Shown here piece by piece: positions 1 through 6,536 of a stretch of DNA of 33,163 bases. A model generated the notes under the pieces. That model did not search any database. It saw only the letters and a program-made list of their open reading frames with translations, and was not told where the DNA came from. Each line of letters opens with the position of its first letter. Position 1 is the first letter of the stretch. The position numbers and the translations under genes are program-made. The stretch is from an uncultured Lachnospiraceae bacterium (GTDB lineage: Bacteria > Bacillota > Clostridia > Lachnospirales > Lachnospiraceae). The stretch covers positions 1-33,163 of the forward strand of contig CAJUSS010000021.1 of the NCBI GenBank assembly GCA_910588895.1, read 5' to 3'.

Positions 1-113
1 TGCCCTAAGATCCGATCTTTTACATGCACCTCCTGGATATCTGGCCATACCAGACATCCATCTCGTTGACATCAAGATCGTGAACCTGTTTCGCAATTAC
101 CTAATTTTACTCT

Positions 114-142
114 ATGATACTTCATAAGTCCTATTTTTGCAA
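114..142 (-). promoter_or_regulatory. candidate sigma-A promoter reading out of the window to the left
   Basis: On the minus strand TTGCAA (137-142) and TATCAT (114-119) are separated by 17 bases. It lies just past the terminator at 204-249, so it could start a new leftward transcript. An AGGAGG motif follows on the same strand at 29-34, but the ATG after it is immediately followed by a stop, so the gene it would serve is not visible here. Confidence 0.35.
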
Positions 143-203
143 CAACAAAACGCTTCGGTGGGGTATGACTGGCCCATGGGTCAGAAACTCCAAACGTGAG
201 AAC

Positions 204-249
204 AAAAAAGACACCATGCAAAAGACGTTTCCGTCATCTGAATGGTGTC
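204..249 (-). terminator. rho-independent terminator of the flavin reductase gene
   Basis: Read on the minus strand, GACACCAT (242-249) pairs perfectly with ATGGTGTC (210-217). The loop contains a second small stem, GACG-GAAA-CGTC (224-235), and six T residues (204-209) follow. This is a typical intrinsic terminator and ends the leftward transcript of the flavoprotein gene about 175 bp after its stop codon. Confidence 0.8.
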
Positions 250-315
250 CTTTGTCGTCATCCCTTCATCCGCTCACCATGCCTGTCGCGGATGATCATC
301 TTATCTTCAAGTGAC

Positions 316-427
316 TTTACTTTGAAAGTCTGCCGCCGAATAGGCGGCATGCATTCAGGTATGCCAAGTGCGCCCGCCAGACTTTTCTGTGTGGTGGTGC
401 GTCCGCTGTCGGGCGCATAAAGGTTTA
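316..427. repeat. bipartite dispersed repeat, long copy
   Basis: Two blocks recur in the same order at 11621-11660. Block A is tttactttgaaagtc (316-330) and block B is gtcgggcgcataaaggttta (408-427). Each differs from its partner by one base. Here 77 bases separate the blocks; at the other locus only 5 do. The separating DNA holds two hairpins: TGCCGCC/GGCGGCA (331-349) and a GCGTCCG/CGGGCGC stem. Block B ends on the stop codon of the flavin reductase gene. This resembles a small non-coding mobile or REP-like element with an internally deleted copy. The rest of 1-424 holds the terminator and promoter listed separately and no gene I can support. Confidence 0.55.
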
Positions 428-2452
428 CTTCGTGATCGTCTCACCCGCCAGCTTACCGAACACAACGGTATCTACAACTGCGTTACCGCCTAAACGGTTC
501 CCGCCGTGAATGCCGCCGGTGATCTCGCCGGCTGCCACCAGGCCTTCGATCGGAGCGCCGCTCTCATCTAATACACGGCCTTCGGTATCGATCTTCACGC
601 CGCCCATGGTGTGATGTAAGCAAGCCTGCCGTGGGGTAGCGACCCAGGGGCCGTTCTCCAGCTTGATGCTGAAAAGGGTACGTCCAAACTCATCCTCGCC
701 GGAATCAACGGAAGCATTGAAGGCGTCTACGGTAGCCTTTAAGGTCTCGGCATCGCAGCCAAGCTTCTCGGCCATCTCGTCCAAGGTCTCGGCGATGATG
801 ATGTAGCCCTGCTCTTCCATCTCTTTAAAGGTAAAGCCGTCTGCGGTCACAGCGGTCTCTACGTCAGTGTAATCGCCGTCTGCGGACTCTAAGAAGTAGA
901 ACATCGCGTCGGGCTGTGCCAGTACCTGGAGGCAGATCTCGTCACGGCGTCCGTCCTCGCGCACGAAACGCTCGCCGTTCTTGTTGATGAAGATCTCCTG
1001 ATCGGTGCCGTTGACACAACGTGCCGGATACTTGGTCAGACCGCCGTCCTTGACATTGCCCAGATACAGCAGCTGGATCTGCTCCATCTGATTTAAAGCC
1101 GCGCCGATCTCCTGGGCCATGACGATGCCGTCGCCCTGAGAGCAGCCGAAACGGTTGGTGGTGGGAAGGCCGGATAAGTCATCCCACTTTCCGGTGGTAT
1201 TGTACTCATTGACCATCTTGGAATTAGCGGCAAAACCGCCGGTCGCCAGGACCACGCCCTTGGCGGCGGAGCAGGTGTATGTATTGCCGTCCACATCCTC
1301 GGCCTCTACGCCTACTACACGACCGGAATCATCCTGGATCAGCTTGGTCGCGGTGGTGGAGGTCAGCAGTTCGATATTGTCGTTAGCTGCGATGTTCTCT
1401 ACATAAGTAGAGATGAAGCCGGTGCCCATGGGCTTTGTAGAGGTATGGGTCCTCTGCCACAGGGAGCCTGCGCCCTGCCCGATGGTGTCATTGAACTCCA
1501 TGCCTAAGCCCTGGATCCACTCAAAGCCTGGGGTGGCGTTCTCGCACAGGACCTTTACTAAGTCTAATTCGGCTACATTGTCGCCGCCGTTGTAGGTCTG
1601 GAGGGTGAACCAGGCATCGGAATCAAAAAGGGTGGTATCGCCGTTTTCTTCATGCTCTTTCCACTCGGCCGCTACGGTGTCGATCAGCTCCTTGTGGGCA
1701 TCGTCCACCGGCTCTACGCCGATCCCGGCTTCCAGGGTCTTCTTTACCGCATCGCTCATCTCCACCTGGCTCTGCAGTTCCTTATCCGGATTGTTATAGA
1801 TCGCGCCGCAGACTAAGGTATCGCCGCCCACTGCGCCGTTCTTTTCGATCACCAGGACCTTTGCGCCGTTCTCCGATGCGGAGATGGCTGCTGCCAGACC
1901 GGCGCCGCCGCCGCCGACCACGATCACGTCGGCTTCCTTCTCGACCGCCTGTCCGTCTGCCTTCTCCACCGGCTTCTTCCAGTCGTCTAAGTTGGCTCCT
2001 GCCTGGGTCAGACAGTCTTCCACTGCGGAACGGATAGCTGCGCTGGTGATGGTAGCGCCGGTCACCGCATCCACTGCGGTGGACTGGTTCTCAACGATCG
2101 CGGCGGGGATGGCGATCGAGGGGATCGTCCCTTCCTTCTCGCCGTCTACCAGGGGTGAACCGATGCCTGGGGTCTCCTGGTTGTCCCCTACGGTAACGGA
2201 TACGATCGAGGTCTCATCGACGACCACTTCCACTTCCACAGCGCCGTTCATGCCGTTCTTGGATGCGGTGTAGGTCCCTGCTGTAAGAGCGCCGCCTTCT
2301 TCCTTTGCCGGCTCAGTCTCCGCCGGTGCCTCTGTGCCAGCCGGTGCAGCTGTGGTCTCAGCAGCTGTGGTGGCAGTTTCCCCGCCGCCGGAGCAAGCGG
2401 TCAAGCTGACGGCCAGTGCGACAGATGCCATACAGGTCAACTTTCTTTTCAT
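425..2452 (-). CDS. extracellular lipoprotein flavin reductase (FMN-bind domain plus fumarate-reductase-like FAD domain)
   Basis: A 675-residue protein. Start chosen at 2452 because AGGAGG lies 8 bases upstream and the product then begins with a lipoprotein signal peptide whose lipobox ends at Cys20 (LTAC). A Thr/Ala/Glu-rich linker follows, then an FMN-bind domain (about 56-150) with DAVTGATITS at 128-137; in this family ApbE attaches FMN to the last Thr of TGAT. The FAD-binding-2 domain starts with a GGGGAG dinucleotide loop (180-185). Fumarate-reductase-type active-site segments are visible: GRRDEI, HHTMGG and GGIHGGNRLGGNA. The family reduces fumarate, urocanate, methacrylate or similar acceptors outside the membrane, fed electrons by flavin-based extracellular electron transfer. 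The substrate cannot be read from sequence. It is monocistronic with its own promoter and terminator. No haem-binding domain is present. Confidence 0.9.
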   Translation of the reverse strand: MKRKLTCMASVALAVSLTACSGGGETATTAAETTAAPAGTEAPAETEPAKEEGGALTAGTYTASKNGMNGAVEVEVVVDETSIVSVTVGDNQETPGIGSPLVDGEKEGTIPSIAIPAAIVENQSTAVDAVTGATITSAAIRSAVEDCLTQAGANLDDWKKPVEKADGQAVEKEADVIVVGGGGAGLAAAISASENGAKVLVIEKNGAVGGDTLVCGAIYNNPDKELQSQVEMSDAVKKTLEAGIGVEPVDDAHKELIDTVAAEWKEHEENGDTTLFDSDAWFTLQTYNGGDNVAELDLVKVLCENATPGFEWIQGLGMEFNDTIGQGAGSLWQRTHTSTKPMGTGFISTYVENIAANDNIELLTSTTATKLIQDDSGRVVGVEAEDVDGNTYTCSAAKGVVLATGGFAANSKMVNEYNTTGKWDDLSGLPTTNRFGCSQGDGIVMAQEIGAALNQMEQIQLLYLGNVKDGGLTKYPARCVNGTDQEIFINKNGERFVREDGRRDEICLQVLAQPDAMFYFLESADGDYTDVETAVTADGFTFKEMEEQGYIIIAETLDEMAEKLGCDAETLKATVDAFNASVDSGEDEFGRTLFSIKLENGPWVATPRQACLHHTMGGVKIDTEGRVLDESGAPIEGLVAAGEITGGIHGGNRLGGNAVVDTVVFGKLAGETITK

Positions 2453-2471
2453 AGCTTTATCCTCCTTGATA

Positions 2472-2518
2472 GAACGTGCATATTTTGTCCCTATCTGTCG
2501 GATAAGGAGAGCACGTTC
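2472..2518 (-). promoter_or_regulatory. stem-loop in the 5' leader of the flavin reductase gene
   Basis: A perfect 8-bp inverted repeat (GAACGTGC at 2472-2479, GCACGTTC at 2511-2518) encloses a second near-perfect stem (tccctatc / gataagga). It lies between the predicted transcript start and the ribosome binding site, ending about 10 bases before AGGAGG. It could stabilise the mRNA or regulate translation. It matches no riboswitch class I recognise. Confidence 0.5.
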
Positions 2519-2531
2519 GATATGTGAGTTT

Positions 2532-2560
2532 ACTATACCTCTTTGACAAAAAGATGTCAA
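2532..2560 (-). promoter_or_regulatory. strong sigma-A promoter of the flavin reductase gene
   Basis: On the minus strand a consensus -35 TTGACA (2555-2560) and -10 TATAGT (2532-2537) are separated by exactly 17 bases. The implied leader is about 70 nt. This is one of the best promoters in the window. Confidence 0.8.
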
Positions 2561-2576
2561 GATATTTAGTTATCTT
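2543..2576. promoter_or_regulatory. two adjacent dyads over the -35 region, candidate operators
   Basis: TTGACA-aaaaga-TGTCAA (2543-2560) overlaps the -35 box and spacer. AAGATA-tttagt-TATCTT (2559-2576) lies directly upstream. Both have perfect 6-bp arms and 6-bp centres, so their spacing is regular. This suggests regulator binding at the flavin reductase promoter; the regulator is unknown. Confidence 0.4.
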
Positions 2577-2872
2577 GTTTACGGTCTTTTTATATCATAT
2601 GGGTCTTGCTAGATATTTTGACGAAAAAATATTTCGTTTCCAGAGAGAAGAGGCAGGTAAAGAGGCAGACGTGAGGGAGGATAACGGAAAGCAGGGGGAG
2701 GGGGACGAGGAAGGATGAAACGTGGAGTGATGTGCAAAAATAGACGTAAGATGGATGGAGGGGCCGCTGGCGGCAGGCACTGGGGGAGGTGCTGTTGCCG
2801 CCGTCGCCGCACCTGCGCCATAGAGGATCTTGCATCAGGCTTATAAGGGGCTCCTGATCCCTGGACATCCGA
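2577..2872. other. intergenic region with one GC-rich hairpin
   Basis: No credible gene is visible; open frames here lack ribosome binding sites and family-like sequence. A hairpin at 2769-2802 (GGCGGCA/TGCCGCC with inner GCAC/GTGC) lies about 70 bp after the stop of the minus-strand metallophosphoesterase gene. It has no T tract on either strand, so it is at best a weak terminator or an mRNA 3' end structure. Confidence 0.35.
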
Positions 2873-3664
2873 TCAGGCAGGGGCTTTTGATAAGGTGATG
2901 ATGGCTAATTCCGCCGGATCGCATACCCGGAACAGGAAATGGTTCCCCAGTCCCCGGCTGACGATCATATGCTTTTTATTTTCTTCAAAATGCCCGCAGT
3001 CATATCGGGGGAACAGAGTCACGTCCGGAGATAGCAGGCCGCCAAGCCCGGGGATCTGGATGATCCCGCCGTGGATGTGGCCGGATAAAGTCAGATCGGC
3101 GCCCCAGTCCCGGTAGGCCGGGAAATGGAGCGGATCGTGGGATAGGAGGAGGTTAAAGCAGGAGGGATCTGCGGCTCCCAACAGCTTTTCCATAGCCTTA
3201 TCGGAAAACCGTACTTTTTTTATGGCGTTTTCCAGGCGGGAACGGTAATAGCGCATAGGCAGCACCAGACCGTAGAGCTTGATGGAGGAGCCGTGACGGG
3301 AGATGCTGCACCATCTGTTTTCCAGGACGGCAGCGCCTGCGTTCACAAGGTCTGCCCGCAGCGCGGTGTAGACATCCGCCTCCAGACATTGTTCATGATT
3401 GCCTGGTATATAGTAGACCGGATGATGGGCGCAGAGCCGGCGGCACAGATCGATCAGCCCTAAGCGGGAGCTTATCGCATGGCCGGCCATGTCCCCGGTC
3501 ATGACGACACAGTGAGGCTTGGCGCAGGCGATCTGCTGCAGCAGCCGTTCATTGTGCCGGCCATAGACTGCGCCATGGAGATCGGACAGATGGGCGATCC
3601 GAAAGCCTTCGAAGGCTTTCGGGAGCTGTTTGGAGGGGATCGTATAATGAAATGTCTTGAACAT
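2873..3664 (-). CDS. calcineurin-like metallophosphoesterase
   Basis: About 263 residues. Metal-binding motifs are in order: DLH (28-30), GD (57-58), GNHE (88-91), LLSHDP with His175, and GHIHGG (195-200). These define a dinuclear-metal phosphoesterase of the YaeI-like group. No signal peptide or membrane segment is obvious in this copy. Start uncertain: 3664 has AAAGGA about 11 bases upstream; in-frame ATGs at 3691 and 3676 have no well-placed ribosome binding site. A related protein with an N-terminal hydrophobic anchor is encoded at 17704-18585; both end in the same GHxHGG plus GRGLG(N/T)H arrangement. Substrate unknown. Confidence 0.85.
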   Translation of the reverse strand: MFKTFHYTIPSKQLPKAFEGFRIAHLSDLHGAVYGRHNERLLQQIACAKPHCVVMTGDMAGHAISSRLGLIDLCRRLCAHHPVYYIPGNHEQCLEADVYTALRADLVNAGAAVLENRWCSISRHGSSIKLYGLVLPMRYYRSRLENAIKKVRFSDKAMEKLLGAADPSCFNLLLSHDPLHFPAYRDWGADLTLSGHIHGGIIQIPGLGGLLSPDVTLFPRYDCGHFEENKKHMIVSRGLGNHFLFRVCDPAELAIITLSKAPA

Positions 3665-3736
3665 GGTGGAACGCATCCTTTCTTGGTCCATTTTTCAGAG
3701 CGGATCTGGATCAGGTCCTGCTTTGGTGTTCGTTCC

Positions 3737-3765
3737 ATTATAATGGCCGATGGTCCAAAATGCAA
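3737..3765 (-). promoter_or_regulatory. promoter of the metallophosphoesterase gene with palindromic -10
   Basis: Minus strand TTGCAT (3760-3765), 17-base spacer, TATAAT (3737-3742). The -10 lies inside a perfect 12-bp palindrome, CCATTATAATGG (3735-3746), so TATAAT is present on both strands. On the plus strand no -35 is visible at the right distance. Confidence 0.5.
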
Positions 3766-3777
3766 GGGCTGCTATCC

Positions 3778-3806
3778 TTGACTTTCTCTATTCTTTGTGC
3801 CAAAAT
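3778..3806 (+). promoter_or_regulatory. candidate promoter of the CobW operon
   Basis: TTGACT (3778-3783), 17 bases, CAAAAT (3801-3806). It is about 140 bp upstream of the CobW start. No consensus Zur box was recognised by eye in the leader. Confidence 0.4.
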
Positions 3807-3832
3807 AATAGACGGTGCAGAGAACGTATCCC

Positions 3833-3859
3833 AAAGATATCATAGGGCAAAGATATCTT
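3833..3859 (+). repeat. direct repeat of aaagatatc in the CobW leader
   Basis: The 9-mer aaagatatc occurs at 3833-3841 and again at 3849-3857, 16 bp apart. The second copy forms the palindrome AAGATATCTT (3850-3859). It sits between the candidate promoter and the CobW gene and may be a regulator-binding site. Confidence 0.3.
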
Positions 3860-3945
3860 AGAAATAGTAGATGGAGATATCCGACGGTCCTGTCTGCCAG
3901 AGAGCAGATATGGATCGGACCAAAACGGGAAAGAGGGAATGGAAG

Positions 3946-5196
3946 ATGACGAAGATCGATGTGATCTCTGGATTTTTGGGAGCAGGGAAGACGACATTTA
4001 TCAAGAAGCTCCTGGAGGAAGCAGTAGCTGGCGAGAAGGTAGTATTGATCGAGAATGAATTTGGCGAGATCGGGATTGACAGCGGATTTTTAAAGGATTC
4101 AGGTATCGAGATACGGGAGATGAACTCAGGGTGCATCTGCTGTTCGTTGGTGGGGGATTTTGGAAAGTCCCTGGCGGAAGTGATCGTCCGATACCAGCCG
4201 GAGCGGGTGATCATCGAGCCCTCAGGAGTGGGCAAGCTTTCTGACGTGATGAAAGCAGTCCGGGATGTGTCCGCAGACCTGGACGTGCTCCTGAACAGCT
4301 CGGTCACCGTGGTGGATGTGAAAAAATGCAGGATGTACATGAAGAATTTTGGCGAGTTCTTTAATGACCAGATCGAGCACGCCGAAAACATCGTCCTGAG
4401 CCGTACGGATATCGCCGATCAGGAGAAGGTAGAGACGGCGGTAGCCATGATCCGCCAGCACAATAAGGCGGCGTCCATCATCACCACGCCCTTGGCCCAG
4501 CTGACCGGGCCGCAGCTTTTGGAGATCGTCGAGAAGCCGGATACGATGATGGAGGATCTGCTGGCTCAGGTGAAGGAAGAGTATCATGAGCGCCGCGACC
4601 ATCACCATGATTACGATGATGGGTGCGGCTGCCATGAGCATGGCCACGAGCATCACCAGCACGATGACGGGTGCGGCTGCCATGAGCATCACCAGCACGA
4701 TGACGAGTGCGGTCATCATGAGCACGGCCACCATCATGACCATCATGAGGGAGACGGTCATGACCATGGGCATCACGGTGATGAACACGAGCACGACCAC
4801 GATCATCATGAGCATGAGCAGGACCATCACGGCCACGACCACGAGCATCATCATGACCATGGCGATGGGTGCGGCTGCGGCTGCCATGACCACGGCCATC
4901 ATCACCATCATGCAGATGAGATCTTTACCAGCTGGGGCCTTGAGACCACGGTCCCCTGTACCAGAGAGAGGCTGGAGGAGATCCTGGAGAAGCTGGCTGA
5001 GAGCACCGCTTTCGGCGAGGTCCTGCGGGCCAAGGGGATGCTGCCCACAGAGACGGAAGGCAGCTGGCTGTACTTTGACCTTGTGCCGGAGCAGTATGAG
5101 ATCCGGGAGGGACAGCCGGATCATATCGGAAAGATCTGCGTGATCGGAGCCCGTTTAAAAGAAGAGGAGCTGAAAAAAGCCTTTGGCAGGAGCTGA
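3946..5196 (+). CDS. COG0523/CobW-family GTPase metallochaperone with His/Cys-rich metal tract
   Basis: A 416-residue protein. Start at 3946 chosen because AGAGGG precedes it and Met leads directly into the P-loop GFLGAGKTT (9-17). Other G-protein elements are EPSG (91-94) and SRTD (152-155, in the place of NKxD). The family's metal-binding CxCC is present (Cys63, Cys65, Cys66). Residues 219-322 are an extreme His/Asp/Glu/Cys tract with repeated GCGCHEH units. The last ~90 residues match the CobW C-terminal domain. The family inserts or delivers metals (Zn, Co or Ni) using GTP hydrolysis; the tract fits zinc or nickel storage, but metal identity is not determined by sequence. The next gene follows after 4 bases and is probably co-translated. 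Confidence 0.9.
   Translation: MTKIDVISGFLGAGKTTFIKKLLEEAVAGEKVVLIENEFGEIGIDSGFLKDSGIEIREMNSGCICCSLVGDFGKSLAEVIVRYQPERVIIEPSGVGKLSDVMKAVRDVSADLDVLLNSSVTVVDVKKCRMYMKNFGEFFNDQIEHAENIVLSRTDIADQEKVETAVAMIRQHNKAASIITTPLAQLTGPQLLEIVEKPDTMMEDLLAQVKEEYHERRDHHHDYDDGCGCHEHGHEHHQHDDGCGCHEHHQHDDECGHHEHGHHHDHHEGDGHDHGHHGDEHEHDHDHHEHEQDHHGHDHEHHHDHGDGCGCGCHDHGHHHHHADEIFTSWGLETTVPCTRERLEEILEKLAESTAFGEVLRAKGMLPTETEGSWLYFDLVPEQYEIREGQPDHIGKICVIGARLKEEELKKAFGRS
4600..4911 (+). repeat. low-complexity His-codon repeat tract inside the CobW gene
   Basis: Degenerate tandem repeats rich in CAT/CAC/GAC/GAG codons. A roughly 50-bp unit beginning at the GCGCHEH coding region (about 4621 and 4669) is almost duplicated, indicating expansion by slippage or unequal recombination. 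Length may vary between strains. Confidence 0.7.
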
Positions 5197-5200
5197 GCGT

Positions 5201-6160
5201 ATGGATGGATATGATAAGACAGAAGAGAAGATACCGGTATTTTTGATCAATGGCTTTCTGGAAGCGGGAAAGACGCAGTTTTTGCAGTTCACCATGTCCC
5301 AGGAGTATTTCCAGACCGAGGGGAAGACCCTTTTGATCGTCTGTGAAGAAGGGGACACAGAGTACGACGAGGCGCTCTTAAAGAAGACCCAGACCTCTGT
5401 GGTCTACATGGAAGACTTAGAGGAGATGACTCCGGAGCGTCTGACGGAGCTGGAGCTATTGAACGACCCGGAACGGGTCCTGATCGAATGGAACGGGATG
5501 TGGGATCAGAATGCCTTAAAGCTCCCGGCGGATTGGGAGGTCTTCCAGCAGGTGACGGTCTTAGACGGCTCCACCTTGAACCTCTATATCGCCAATATGA
5601 AACCGCTTCTGGGAAATATGCTCCGGGATTCGGAGCTGGTGATCTGCAATCGCTGCGATGATGTGCCCGATGATATGCTGACCAGCTACCGCCGGACGAT
5701 CCGGGCCATGTGTCAGAACGGGCAGCTGGTGCTGGAGGATAAGGAAGGGGAGATCGTGCAGGAGATGCTGGAGGAGGACCTGCCTTTTGATGTCCATGCC
5801 GACGTGATCCAGATCGAGCCCCGGGATTTCGGGATCTGGTATTTTGACTGCATGGATGTGCGGGAGCGGTATGAGGGAAAGACGGTGGATTTTACCGGGA
5901 TGGTCTTAAAGTCCCCGGGCTTCCCCAAAAATTATTTTGTGCCGGGACGGATGGCTATGACCTGCTGTGAGGCGGATATGACCTTTATCGGCTATGTCTG
6001 CAAGGCCAGGGAAGCCAAAGATCTGGAGACCGGGAAATGGGTCCATGTGCGGGCAAAGGTCGCCTATGAGTTCTGGCAGGATTATGGAGAGGAAGGTCCG
6101 GTGCTCTATGCGGAAAGTGTGGAGCCGGCCCAAAAGATCGAAGGCTATGTACAGTTCTGA
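5201..6160 (+). CDS. P-loop COG0523-like protein with C-terminal DUF1980/YcgQ-like domain
   Basis: A 319-residue protein; AGGAG lies 8 bases before the ATG. The N-terminal half is a diverged CobW-type domain with P-loop GFLEAGKTQ (18-26), an IEWNG segment (95-99) where relatives have IEPSG, and NRCD (150-153) in the NKxD position. The CxCC metal motif is missing. The C-terminal part (about 205-319) contains YEGKTVDFTGMV and RMAMTCCEADM followed by a W..V segment. This matches my recollection of the TIGR03943/DUF1980 (YcgQ) pattern, whose genes neighbour CobW genes in other Firmicutes. The combined protein suggests a metal-handling partner of the upstream GTPase; domain assignment is from pattern recognition. 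Confidence 0.7.
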   Translation: MDGYDKTEEKIPVFLINGFLEAGKTQFLQFTMSQEYFQTEGKTLLIVCEEGDTEYDEALLKKTQTSVVYMEDLEEMTPERLTELELLNDPERVLIEWNGMWDQNALKLPADWEVFQQVTVLDGSTLNLYIANMKPLLGNMLRDSELVICNRCDDVPDDMLTSYRRTIRAMCQNGQLVLEDKEGEIVQEMLEEDLPFDVHADVIQIEPRDFGIWYFDCMDVRERYEGKTVDFTGMVLKSPGFPKNYFVPGRMAMTCCEADMTFIGYVCKAREAKDLETGKWVHVRAKVAYEFWQDYGEEGPVLYAESVEPAQKIEGYVQF

Positions 6161-6223
6161 CCGGAGAGCTTGGATGAGCAGAGCTGTGAGCTGGAGATAG
6201 TCTGGAATAGAACAGGAAGATAG

Positions 6224-6268
6224 AAAAGGCCTGGGGATACTTAGAAACAGTATTGAAAGGTCTTTTTT
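6224..6268 (+). terminator. terminator of the CobW operon
   Basis: AAAAGGCCT (6224-6232) pairs with AGGTCTTTT (6258-6266) with one G-U. An inner ATACT/AGTAT stem adds stability, and the T run extends to 6268. It lies 64 bp after the second gene's stop. Confidence 0.7.
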
Positions 6269-6322
6269 ATTGTCAGTACATAACCGTTTACAGATCGTAC
6301 GGAATTTGTAAGAAATCGTCCG

Positions 6323-6351
6323 TTCATCTAGGGGAGGTTCTATGCTATAAT
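6323..6351 (+). promoter_or_regulatory. extended -10 promoter of the deacetylase gene
   Basis: TATGCTATAAT contains TATAAT (6346-6351) with an upstream TG. A weak -35 TTCATC (6323-6328) is at 17 bases. The same TATGCTATAAT string occurs before the carboxypeptidase at 10208, and a close variant precedes addB. The leader would be about 180 nt. Confidence 0.6.
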
Positions 6352-6377
6352 GTTGAAAGACCGGATATAGTGTCGAA

Positions 6378-6425
6378 AGATGGCAGATCTGTAGGGGTCG
6401 GAGGGGACCGGAGATGGCAGATCTG
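6378..6425 (+). repeat. 14-bp direct repeat in the deacetylase leader
   Basis: AGATGGCAGATCTG occurs at 6378-6391 and 6412-6425, 34 bp apart. Each copy contains the 8-bp palindrome CAGATCTG. It lies downstream of the promoter and could bind a regulator or pair within the RNA. The rest of 6269-6536 holds the promoter and a small TCGCC-GAC-GGCGA hairpin near 6469. Confidence 0.4.
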
Positions 6426-6536
6426 GTTTTATAATGGTGATCACAGGGAATACTATAGGTACGAAGATCGCCGACGGCGAGTCTTTTGTATGGGATGACT
6501 TATCGGAAAATACGGTTAGACAGGGGTTAGAGAGTT

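Noticed and set aside
1..60. AGGAGG followed by ATG on the minus strand at the left edge as a gene start
   Set aside because: The ATG is directly followed by TAA and no other start codon lies at a proper distance inside the window.
2590..2868. Overlapping minus-strand ORFs in the 2577-2872 gap
   Set aside because: Three frames are open at once, products are Ser/Pro/His-rich low-complexity sequence, and no start signal is present.
4222..5124. Long minus-strand open frame opposite the CobW gene
   Set aside because: It is the antisense of the His-rich repeats (giving Val/Met-rich nonsense) and has no ribosome binding site or recognisable family.
6460..6495. TCGCC-GAC-GGCGA hairpin with four T residues as an attenuator
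   Set aside because: The stem is only 5 bp with a 3-base loop and the T run is short; too weak to call as a terminator.
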